From assembly GCA_934047225.1 (NCBI GenBank), contig OW204009.1:16318898-16382897 (forward strand): DNA of 64,000 nt, in the 5' to 3' direction. The notes under the pieces were generated by a model. The model searched no databases. It saw only the letters and a list, made by a program, of their open reading frames with translations, and was not told the DNA's origin. Shown one piece after another: positions 1 through 10,600 of the stretch. The DNA comes from Ypsolopha sequella (taxonomy: Eukaryota > Arthropoda > Insecta > Lepidoptera > Ypsolophidae). The position numbers and the translations under genes were made by a program. The first letter of the stretch is position 1, and each line of letters opens with the position of its first letter.

Positions 1-59
1 AAAACTTTTACTTTAATTTTTAGTAGGAAGCATAAAATAAAAACAAAAAAATGAAAACT

Positions 60-395
60 TTATATTTACGATATATTTCGGCCTTTACAATGAAATTGTA
101 AAAATCGTAGTGAAATTGGTAAAATGAAATTTCGACTTCCCATAGTGATTCATTATTCATCCATGATACTGCGGGTCTACCGCGTAATTCTGATTTGTAT
201 CAACTTCAAGCAAATGCATGCGAAATTCAACGCGTGCAAAATAGATGGCATGTTAGGCGGGCGTCGTCGCACGCACGTCAAATTTCAATCTCAAGTTGAT
301 GTTGATGAAAATCAGAATTACGCGGTAGACCCGCTGATCACTTACCAAACCTCTAGTATGAATTTGGACGATGATCAAAAATTCACCTCGTAAAT
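60..395. mobile_element. Palindromic MITE of the CAAGGTGA family, interrupted
   Basis: The outer part matches the copies at 9146-9407, 48552-48813 and 53712-53969 (CTTCCCATAGTGATTCA on the left, TCACTTACCAAACCTC on the right). The left end is decayed. A second palindrome (about 171-334) is inserted in the middle. Confidence 0.65.
171..334. mobile_element. Nested 150-bp inverted-repeat element (CTACCGCG ends)
   Basis: The ends are inverted copies (CTACCGCGTAATTCT and its complement) and the whole is nearly identical to 42473-42629. It sits inside an older MITE, which dates its insertion as the later event. Cut-and-paste MITE is an inference; no transposase is present. Confidence 0.65.
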
Positions 396-409
396 GTTTG
401 AATTTTCAG

Positions 410-534
410 GATAAGAAAGGTTTACGTGAGCACGAGCGCATCCACACGGGCGAGCGGCCGCTGTCGTGTTCGCTCTGCGGAGCCACGTTCAGGCAGAACG
501 CGTCGCTCTACACGCACAAGCGGAGAGTGCACAG
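410..534 (+). CDS. Gene A penultimate exon, 1.5 C2H2 fingers
   Basis: It starts in phase 0 and leaves AG (phase 2) at the donor GTAACT. The first half-finger must be completed by an exon left of the window, as exons 14 and 15 of gene B complete one another. An inverted-repeat element ends about 14 bases before the acceptor. Confidence 0.88.
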
Positions 535-2430
535 GTAACTAGTGCCGAGGTCGGACCCCCGTCTGTGGGGTCGAAACACGGGCTCACGAACGAGTGAGCG
601 AGTGATTCTTAGTTAGAATCCTGAGCGTGGTGAGGGATTCAAAGGCACAAGAAACAGAATAAATTTGCTCTCGTGTTACATATACAACTTTTCACCTCAC
701 TAGCGAGAAAACACGGATGTAAAGACACTATCTTTTCGAACGAAATTATAGGAATTCAATGTTTTTTTTTCTTTAAGCAATACGCTATATAAAAATGTTG
801 CACATAAAATAAAATGAGGGGTGTTAATTTAATCCCGAAAACTGCGAAAAATCGGAAAATCTTTGATAAACCGATTGAAAACGCAAAACGTAACCATCAC
901 GCCGGAGTTTTACTCTATATCTATCCGTTTCCGGATTCCATACACATTGGGAGGCCATACACAGGATTTCGAGAAGTTTACCTTGTCTATGTCATCCGAC
1001 AAGCTGTGGGGCTGTGTATAGCCTCCCAAAGTGTATAGAGTGAAAAACATAGCCGCCATGCTGATGTTTGCAGTCTTTCTTTCTCTTGAACAAAGGATAT
1101 GGAGTTTTTGAACAATTCGCAGTGTTCTTAATTTGAATCACTTTTCTTCACTGTTGTTTTTAAGCAATAAAGGTGCGCTTTTCGAGCTAGTGGGGTGAAA
1201 ATAGTACATTGTTCACCGAGGGAAGAAAGGGGAAGATTACCAACGAGGGTGTAGTTTGAGGCCCGAGGCGAAGCCAAGGGCCTCAATACACACGAGTTGG
1301 GAATCGCACTTTCTCCCGAGTGATACATAGTGCTTTATACTACACCTGCGAGGAAATAGTATAATTTTACTTTTAATCAAGATACAATAAAAGAAACCGA
1401 CTGACTCGCGTGCGATTGTCACTTTTTATTTCCATTTTTTTTTTTTTCATTTTCCCCACTAAGTGGAAAGGCAAAGGGATCTTAGCCCATACAGCCATGT
1501 TTGACGTTATAGTTTTTTATGTTTATATGCACTATCCTCTTACGCAAATACAACAGGGTTAGAAAAAACACACGAAAAGGCACAGCCCGCAATTTTGTTC
1601 CATTGAACAACACACTACACAGGTTACGGCGATTTTAATTCACAATATCCTATCACTATTGTTGATCAAAACACCCAAAATGCAATATTTTTTCAATAAA
1701 ACAAAAAAACGACGCCATCACGTCTTCGCGCCTTTTTTCCAACCTTTTATTTCCTTCTTATTTTTTATTATGTGCAGGCAAAGCAAGTGGCCAGTATCAT
1801 TTTTCGAGTTTTATGTACGAGTTCGCAAAATAATACTGGCCACTTGGCCACTTGCTCATTCTTTATGTTAATAAAAAAAAAAAACAGCACGTTAACAATG
1901 GATTTGCATATACTTTTTCTGCCCGCTCAAGCACGTTAACAATGAATTTTCATACACTTTTGCCGCCCGCATATTTGTATGACAGTAATGACGTATTTTC
2001 TGCATCGTTTTCAACAAAGAAAGAAGGTACTTTCCGAGCAGGTGTAGTATAAAGATAGTCGTATGTTTGTCGCGCACGCTTCGTGTATTTTTGTAGCACA
2101 TTTGAGGGGACTGCGAGCACTTTCTTTATAACACTCGAAATATTGAGTAGTTAAGTATCTATACAGTGCTTAGCTTGATGTAATCTCCACTGTACAATTA
2201 TGTACAGGTCCTGGCAGTAAATAATGCACATCGTATCGTAGCGTAATATCTGTCGCACGAAGCACTAACTGTCCGGTAACAGGGACGACGCTCTACAAAG
2301 CCGAAAATAGCCGATGTGTAATACTTACTGCCGGGACCTGTAACTCTTTTTTGATACAATTAAATATTTGTCTTTTGTTTCCAGAATAATACCCAATACG
2401 AAAACTTTGGAGCATACTACTGCAAGTTAA
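410..2430 (+). CDS. Gene A: C2H2 zinc-finger gene, 3' end only
   Basis: Two coding exons of a zinc-finger gene entering from the left edge. Exon 410-534 opens after a TTTTCAG acceptor and encodes the second half of one C2H2 finger (two His after a DKKGL start), a HTGERP linker and a complete finger. It ends in phase 2 at a GTAACT donor. The terminal exon 2385-2430 completes an Arg codon and adds 15 residues before TAA. The exon 410-534 protein closely resembles the last exon of gene B (DKK start, ERPLSC, ASLYTH), so A and B are paralogues. Expected role is nuclear DNA binding. The N-terminal part, including any ZAD, lies outside the window. The fingers are certain; the terminal exon is inferred from splice phase. 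Confidence 0.85.
535..2384 (+). other. Last intron of gene A
   Basis: No coding signal recognised. It holds small hairpins near 945-1042 and 1780-1857, a direct repeat at 1887-1970, a dispersed repeat at 1560-1745 that recurs inverted at 11445-11620, and the TA-flanked element at 2205-2340. Confidence 0.5.
2205..2340. mobile_element. Tc1/mariner-like MITE with TA duplication
   Basis: Terminal inverted repeats of about 18 bp (CAGGTCCTGGCAGTAA against TTACTGCCGGGACCTG) are flanked by TA on both sides (2203-2204, 2341-2342). The interior shares the GACGCTCTACAAAGCCGAA block with the larger element at 5538-6162. Confidence 0.7.
2385..2430 (+). CDS. Gene A terminal coding exon
   Basis: A pyrimidine-rich acceptor ending TTTCCAG at 2384 opens a frame that joins the preceding AG to give Arg, then 15 codons and TAA at 2428-2430. 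An AATAAA follows at about 2464. This is a short basic tail after the last finger, as in gene B. No motif supports it; the call rests on phase, acceptor quality and the poly(A) signal. Confidence 0.6.
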
Positions 2431-2463
2431 TATTAAGTTTAAATTGTATACAATAATATGTAC

Positions 2464-2469
2464 AATAAA
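2464..2469 (+). terminator. Candidate poly(A) signal of gene A
   Basis: AATAAA 34 bases after the inferred stop codon of gene A. Confidence 0.5.
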
Positions 2470-2872
2470 AAATACAATCTTCATTCAAAAAGAGGTTTTA
2501 TTTTAGAATTTTAGGATTAAGTGAAATAATTACATAATGTATTAAAAATAAAATGAATACCTACATTTATTGGGTAAAACACTTCTTAACTTTATTATGT
2601 ATAAATATCTTATCTATATATTTATATCATCTTATGTAAACTGGAACTACATTTTAACATAAAATTACAGAAAAAAGTAATGAAATAAAAAAAAATACTA
2701 TTTGTTAAAATTATAAATTAAATTTTTTTACAATAAAATTTACATTCTTCACGTTAAAAAACTGAGTAGAATTAGGGTTATCTAACCCTTATCGTGTATG
2801 GGTTCCGTTCAGCCCTTATAACGTTATAAATATTCCAGTGCAATAGCATAATAACCATACACTAAGTATTAC

Positions 2873-3260
2873 TACGTATAGACCAACAACTCCCATACAT
2901 CAAGGCGTAGCAAATTTTTTAAGCGCCCTTACAACACTAGGGGTCGCCAAGTGTTGCAAATAAGCATAATTTGTTTAATTGGCTGTAAGTAAACCCTCAT
3001 GGTTACCGAGTAAACATGTGGCTGTAATAGCTTTGCTTAGAAAAACTAGATGGCGCTAAGTTGGCAACACTAACAGTGAATATTTCAGCGCCATCTATTA
3101 TCGAAGTGGGAATCATTTTTATGTTACGTGACATCGCTGTGCCACTAGCGTCACCAATCGGTGTTTTTTAGTATTTAGCAACGCCATCTAGACTTCGTTA
3201 TAATTTTACACCTTTTTTGTGGCTACAAACTGATGTATGGGAACTGCTAGTCTATACGTA
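2873..3260. mobile_element. Inverted-repeat element carrying AGATGGCGCT blocks
   Basis: About 30-bp imperfect inverted ends (TACGTATAGACCAACA; CTAGTCTATACGTA). The interior has AGATGGCGCT in both orientations around 3050-3190. A related block appears at 7560-7690. No coding capacity. Confidence 0.5.
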
Positions 3261-3409
3261 GTCTATGGTATAACCCTTGGTAATTGCTCTATGTATAACC
3301 CGTTCCAATAAAGAAAAATAGCAGCCAAAGTATGGATATCTGTCAGAGTTCAGTTGTTTTTAAACTTCAATATGCTATTTTTGTCTGCTTTTTGGAATAA
3401 ATACATCAA

Positions 3410-3715
3410 TTTAGTAGTATCTTCCATTTGCCTTCGTGTGACGTCACTTGAGAAATGGCTGTTTAGAAATGTGTCCTTTGCTATCAAGATAAATTTATAA
3501 TAATTCTTCAGACTGATTTGACAGATGAGTAAGACAAACAGAGACAGACCACTTTTAGTAATATAAGCAATCACACGTCACAATCATTATAAAGTCTAAA
3601 ATTCGTGACGTCATATCGGACAATTCTTTAAAAAATCATAAGCAATAATGGTTAATTTATATACCAAGATAATAAAAACTATGTCCTAAAACGGCGTATA
3701 TTCTCTGAAAATATA
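3410..3715 (-). repeat. Dispersed repeat, copy 1 of 3
   Basis: The reverse complement matches 52150-52460 and 57965-58400 over blocks such as GAAATGGCTGTTTAGAAATG and ATCGGACAATTCTTT. No open frame; probably a non-autonomous element. Confidence 0.6.
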
Positions 3716-4068
3716 TCTTTTAGAATTTAAGCTATAGGAATTCTGACTTCAGATCTGATCCATACTTCAGCCACCATTTTTAAAATTTCTTTATTGGAAC
3801 AGGTAGATATTGCGCACAGTAATCTTCGGAACTTTTCGGCAGAGGTCGTATTTCCGTATTTAGCGTTCTGGACAATTAATGACAGATTGTTCACTACCGC
3901 ATTCGGTTGTCCAAAACCACGTTATCAGAAACCCATCAAAATATTTGTTGGGAAATTATTGGAGGAAAAGCAAGGTATATTCTCAAATTGGTCAAGCCTC
4001 GGTTGGACACAAAATATCAGTTTTTTCCCTTTGTGTAAAAAAATTACATTTTAATAAATATTATTATA

Positions 4069-4074
4069 TTTATT
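4069..4074 (-). terminator. Candidate poly(A) signal of gene B
   Basis: AATAAA on the minus strand about 360 bases past the gene B stop. The MITE at 4109-4359 lies between stop and signal, so it would be part of the 3' UTR. Other AT-rich sites are possible. Confidence 0.3.
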
Positions 4075-4108
4075 ACTATTATAAAGTAAATCCAAATGGC
4101 AACATATA

Positions 4109-4359
4109 CAACGTGTAACAGAAAGGTGTAACTATATTTGAAGAGCTTATTCAGAACAACTTTTACTATGGATCGAACAATGTATCTCGAAAAAATAAAA
4201 TCAACTGTTTCATAGAAAAATGCAATGCCGCTCGGCCGAAATATATGGAAGGGCAGATTTTTTTTCGAGATTTCAGGTTTGGCTCCATAGTAAAAATTGT
4301 TCTATACCATTGACTGAATAAGCTCTTCAAATATGGTTACACCTTTCTGTTACACGTTG
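4109..4359. mobile_element. Fold-back MITE with TA duplication
   Basis: Inverted arms of roughly 75 bp (CAACGTGTAACAGAAAGGTG on the left, complement on the right) with TA on both sides. It lies 75 bases beyond the gene B stop codon. Confidence 0.65.
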
Positions 4360-4433
4360 TATATATTGTTATTTATAACGCTACTTCAAGGTCCGGTTGT
4401 GATTCACAAGAACTAACTCACATAATAACGGTT

Positions 4434-4622
4434 CTAGGACTGCGGTTGCTTCGATTTCGTGTCCATGAACTCAACTACTCGCTTCTGCGGGAACACTTTA
4501 TGGACTCTCTTCCTATGAGTGTATAAGGACGCTTTTTGCTTGAACGTCTGCTGGCAGATATCGCACGAGAGCGGGCGCTCGCCTGAGTGAATCACCTCGT
4601 GCTGAGTCAACGCCTTTTTGTC
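4434..4622 (-). CDS. Gene B exon 15: end of finger 10, finger 11, stop
   Basis: 189 bases, acceptor ATTCTAG, TAG stop at 4434-4436. Finishes finger 10, then ERPLSCDIC opens finger 11, followed by a 21-residue tail rich in Lys and Gln. Homologous to gene A exon 410-534. A fold-back element begins about 40 bases before the acceptor. Confidence 0.92.
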   Translation of the reverse strand, partial: DKKALTQHEVIHSGERPLSCDICQQTFKQKASLYTHRKRVHKVFPQKRVVEFMDTKSKQPQS

Positions 4623-7600
4623 CTAGAATTTTAAAAGTCTGTTATAGTCAGTAAAGCCGATTTTGAAGGCTTTAATTTTAGTTTTAGTGTTGTCAAAATT
4701 TAATTTTATTCATTGCAAAATAGTCCATAATTGTTAGGGACAGAAGCTAAATTACTTTGGAAAAATTTAAGTTTTGACAGCACTAAAACTAAAATTAAAG
4801 CCTTCAAAATAAGTTTGATTGACGTACTAACAAGTACACATCGGATCTGCACTCAAAAGTGTCCGAACCAAAAGAGTCAAAACTATTGAAAACTAAAAAA
4901 GCGTGTCAATCGCACGTCAATCAAAATTGAGCCATGCATCAATGACATACGATTCAAATTAAAATGTTTTGTTTCTTAATATTTTGACACTTCACTAAGG
5001 ACACTTTTTTCGTAAATCTTGTACTAGACCCGAGGTCTATGGTTTGTATGTCAATGGTTATAGTGATTGTTTTAGCCAATGAAAAGATTTTTGGTTCATT
5101 TCAGCCAGTGAACGAAAAAAAAACAAGTCTGTTTAGAGCTGAAAAATAACCCTACGATAAAGTTTGTTGAACACAATTTTATATTCCGACAGCTCCAATA
5201 GCGTCTTTGAGTCGGCCAATCACGGCTGGCCTAGTGTCGCATGACAACAGTACGAACCAATCATGAACTTTTTGCCCTTTTCAGTCTCTGGTGCCATTTT
5301 CTATTAACACTTTATTAGAAATGAGTCTTCTATGTTTTCTTCATTCGCCGATTTCAGCTAAATCGACTCGGTTGTTTATTCCTACATTCTTCGCATCAAG
5401 AGTTACCGCAAATCCAAAAGCGAAAAATGATTCTATATCATCATGGGATAAAGTAACTGCGGCTAGGGACAAATCTAGCGAAAAAAATTGCGCAATCTGA
5501 GCGTATCACGGCGGAGCAATCACGATAATCAAAAATACAGTACCAGGCCATTTGAAGGTCGCATCGTGCTTTAAAAAGAGATACTTGGCTAGCTTCGGCT
5601 ACCTTCGGCTTTGTAGAGCGTCATCTCTGTCACACGAAACACTAACAGTCCGGTATCTATTAGGAGCTGCTAAAACTTGTTTTATGAATTTTTTTTAGAA
5701 ATCAAAACAAAAATAAAACATGTAAGTAAAAGACAACATATAAGTACTATGTATGTTAATTTATTTATTTTAATGAAAAACTATAATTTTTATTTCCAAC
5801 CAAATAACAAAATACAAAAAACTAATAGATATGTGAAGCCTCTTCGTGTCATTTTACTAATCAGATTCTAAATTCTCAATTCCTTCCATATCGTCATCTC
5901 TGTCACTATCCCCCGTATTCATCACCAGCCTATCAGTATAATTGTCTAAATAATGTTCAGTTCTTCGATATTCATTTTCACATTTTATTGCGTGTTCACA
6001 AACATTTGATTTCTAAAAAAATTCATAAAACAAGTTTTAGCAGCTCCTAATAGATACCGGACTGTTAGTGTTTCGTGTGACAGAGATGACGCTCTACAAA
6101 GCCGAAGCTAGCCAAGTATCTCTTTTTAAAGCATGATGCGACCTTCAAATGGCCTGGTACTGTACATCCATGTCAAGCATTATCATCTGAGAAATCAGAA
6201 CTAATATAACTTTAAAAAAAAAACTATCCTTGCGCGCGAAATTCAGCGACACTATGGCGGCTTCCATTATAACACGTGCTTCACAATTTTGGCAATTAAG
6301 AGGTCATCACGCGCAAACCTCCATACAAACGCTGTCACAAAATTGGGGGGTGTCTGTGGAATGCTATTTTAATATTTTAGGCTGAGTCTATTAACATTAT
6401 CTAGATCAGGGATGTTCAATCTTTTTTAGCTAGAGGGCCAATGATCTATTGTAGGTCTTTCAAAGGGCCGCACGTAAACATACCACCTCAACAATAATTT
6501 GGAACCAAACAAGTAAATTAAAAATGTCTTCTAGAATAGATGAAAATTTCCTAAGCTTCAGGGCCGCAAAAAATGTCCCGGCGGGTCGCATGTGGCCCGA
6601 GGGCCGCGGGTTGAAGACCCTTGATCTAGATCTATGTTTAAGTCAAACTAAAAATCGTGAAATTTGAGTAATACCTGAACAAAAACTCCTAAAATACGTA
6701 AATTTAACGGTTTTTGACTAAAAGTACTTTTATTGTTTTAGGTAAAATGAAAAAACCATTACGATTCAAACATCGAAAATGTTATCTAGATTAATAATAA
6801 CCAAAAGTAATGTTTGAAAACGTCCACAGTCTTGCCAAAATCATGTTTCTCCTGAAACAAGTTTTCAATTTAGCGTCCGCGACGAAATAGGCACGACTGT
6901 ATTGTCATCGCAAGTTTCATGAAGCGTGCACCTTATAGCGAAGTGAAACAGCATTTGGCCACGCCCACAACTGAGTCGCGTCATCATGATGTCAGTTCTT
7001 CACGCATCAGCGGGGCAACGTCGTCGCGGATGCACGGAGAGACGTTTTGTTAGATTTTTCCATAGTCTACAGCGCTGATGTTCAGTCGCACCCTGTGTGT
7101 ACTCACAGTGAACGCCTTCCCGCACTGCTGACACTGGTGGTTGCGCGGCTTGTCTCTCTTCTCGCCGTGAACTCGCATCATATGCTTCTCCACGTTGGCT
7201 CGTGAAGCAATCGGCTGAAATGTATTTGGGATTTTAGAAAACTATGTATTTGGGCGCCATAGAAAGGATAGATGCAAGAAAAGAAATAAATAAAGGAAAG
7301 AGAAGGCTTTGTATTTTTTTTGATTTGAATTTCGCTAAGTAAACCGAACTCAGTCGGATCAATCATAATTAGTGAGGTTTATAAAGCAAGAGTTTGAAAT
7401 TGTAAACACAATTAGTCATGATCTTGCCAAAACCAACTTAAAATACTGTTTTTACTTTGTTTGGACAAGATAATGACTGATTGTGCATTAAATATCAAAT
7501 TCAATCAACGTCAATGAGCGTTTTTCCCGTTTTTTTTTTCTTAGTTCTTAACTTTCCTCCAGATGGCGCTGTCACCATAGATAAAATGTGTTTCGTAGCA

Positions 7601-10600
7601 ATCAACGTCAAAGTGGTTTTTAGTCTTTTTGGAATCTGTGCAAATTTTGTATTTCTTTCTGTTGCTAAATTGTACAACAGTGCCATCTAGGAATCTTTTT
7701 TAACACTAAATTTGACACAAGGAACGCTGAAAATGTTTTTTAGTTTTTAACTTCCAAACAAGAAAAACAAAGTTAAGTCATGCACTTTGCCCTAAGCGAC
7801 TGACGTTAGCCTTAAATTGAAGTGAATGCAATGTTACGAAAACCGTGTTCCACGTCAAAGACTAACCTTATCACATATGAGACACTTGTGTGACGTCTTG
7901 CCGAGGTGCTGGTAGTTGAAGTGGTCCTGCATCTGGTCCTTGGTCGGGTATCCCTTGTTGCACATCGGACACGGGAACCTGCAAGGACAGACGGCTCTTC
8001 TATAAATTCTACTCAAAGATAACAGAATAGAATAATTATTTATTAAAGCATCAAAGGCTCAAACTTTGTTAGTACAACTTGAAAAATAAAATAAAAATTT
8101 TAGTAAAAATTACAATCAAAAAATAAAAATAAAGATACAAAAAAGACAAATTTAGGGAAAGTGGTGTGTTCGTTATTTCCTCACCACTCCCCCCGATGTT
8201 TCGCAGCAATGACTCAAGTATGTACAGTCCAGTCTGCTTGCGATCATATTCAGAATGCTATTGGTGCTACCCCGCACCCTGCGCACCAGCGAAGCGCATC
8301 TTTTGCGCATCGTTGCATAAAAACAATCTACTCGCACCTCCGCGAACATCCCTGATGCGCTGCAGAAGCGTGGTAGCCCTAACAGCACCCTGAAGGCATT
8401 ATTATATTGTACGCGGAGGACGTTATAAGACTTTCGAGTATAGTTAGCCCACAGGCTGCACGTGTAAAAAGTTGTACAAAATGCTCTGAAGAGAGTTATT
8501 TTAACATTATGTGAGCAACGTGCTCGCTCTCACCGACAACGCCCTCCGACCTCTCATGATGTCCGCATCGTCCTTGAGGTCGGGAGTGAGTATATGGCCC
8601 AGATATGTAAACTTGTAAACCCTATTTAGAACGCAGTTATTTAGAATAACTGGAGGACAATTCTTGATTTGATGTTTGCTCCCGACCTCAAAGACCATGA
8701 CTTGGCTCTTTTTTACATTGTAGACCAATCCATGAGTCCCAGCATACGCCTCAAAAATGGCCACAAACTTCGTCTAGCCGCTTCCTTCATAATGTGTGCC
8801 CGGAAAAAAGGTCGAAACGAAAAAACAAACTGTCAGAATTTGATCATTTTCCGTTAAAAACTGCATTTTTAACTATTTGTATTGAATAGACCCTTAATTC
8901 TGGGCTCACATTAGATTGTCTAGAACAGGGATGGTCAAAACTTTTCCAACGCGGGCCAATATTTACAAATAGTATCTATGGAGGGCGAAATATTTCGAAA
9001 TTTTGGCTATAATATAATTCTTTTAAAATAAAAATATTTGTATTTTTCTATATAAATATTAAGAGATATCATCTTATGCAAAATTAAATTATATTAACTA
9101 TAGATAATCAAATCAGTTACACTATGAAAAAGGAACATACATATACAAAGTGACTTTTTGATCATCGTCCAAATTCATACTGGAGGCTTGGTAAGTGATC
9201 AGCATCATGAATTTATAAAAAAAAATTTAAAATTCGTATAATAAAATTTCGACTTCCCATAGTAATTTACTCCCAGTTCTGAGTGAATCACTATGGGGAG
9301 TCGGACTTTAATTTTATGTTTTTTACAAATATCGTAATTGTATCATGATGCTGATCACTTACCAAGGCTTAAGTATAAATTTGGACAATGTTGACAAATT
9401 CACCTTGTATGTATAGCTCCTCACATCCAGATTTACTTTTCTTTCTGCGTTTCTATACTGCAATGATATAATGTTAATTCAAATACATATACATATACTT
9501 ACTTAAATACTTCATCGGACGCATGCGCCCGCGAATACTTGAGATGAGCCTGGTACGTCGCCAAATGTGAGAATACCTGGAAATTATACCACTCATTGTC
9601 ATTTATATACACTTTGGGAACGTTGCCGAGAGTAGAGTGGAGTTCGTAAACTGCTTATCTACCAACTACTGCAAAGATAAAGAACACTAATTGAAGCTTC
9701 TGTATCAAGTAGTAAGTGACCGTGTAAACTTGACGTTAAATAACTTTAATAGAATTGACGAAAAAACAATTTTCTGATCAGCCAACTACTGTGAGGATAT
9801 CCATCCATCAGCCCGTATTCGTCCACTGCTGGACATAGGCCTCCCCAATATTACGCTACTCTTGGCGGTCCTCAGTCATCCTCATCCAGTCGCCACCCGC
9901 AACGTCCTTCAGATCGTCAGTCCAGCGGGCACGAGGGCGGCCTACGCTGCGCTTTGCTGTACGAGGTCTCCATTCCAATGCCTTACGGCCCCAACGGTTA
10001 TCGCGTCGGCGACAAATATGGCCAGTCCACTGCCACTTAAACTTACTGATTCGGCAGGCTATGTCGGTCACCTTCGATCTCTGACGGATATCTTCGTTTC
10101 GGATTTATCCATCAGAGATATCCCAAGCATAGCCTGCTTCATAGCTCGTTGCTTCATCGGTCGCTACCTTAAATCGGCGGATCAAGCCTTTGGTAAGAAA
10201 ACCACGTCTCAGAGCCGTACGTCATCACTGTGAGGATAATTAACAGTAATTACAGAAAGAAATTGAAAAAAATATGTTCAACGCAGGGACAGGTGGTAGA
10301 GCTGATGCCGGGCTCGACTGTGGAGGTACCACCATCTTACTTGGAGACCCCCTCGAAGTAATTCGGGGGAGAGTAAGAGGATAGCTCACAGGCAAAAAAC
10401 CAGGAGGCCCACCATGCCTGGGACCGATGGATGGCGGTATATCCATCTCTAATAGCCAGGCCCTTTACGGAACAGACTGGTGACGGGCAGCGGCGTCACT
10501 GGTGCAAGGGTTCCGGCACCGCGCTCACCAACCCGCCTGCCCAGCGTGTGTGAGTATGGGCAATTCTTCCAGGATGACCGCCGGGAGTGGCAAAGTCCTG

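Larger units (their letters stand above)
4814..7106 (-). other. Gene B intron 14
   Basis: Holds the TA-flanked element 5538-6162 and the hAT-like MITE 6407-6623. The rest is AT-rich with no supported gene. Confidence 0.5.
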
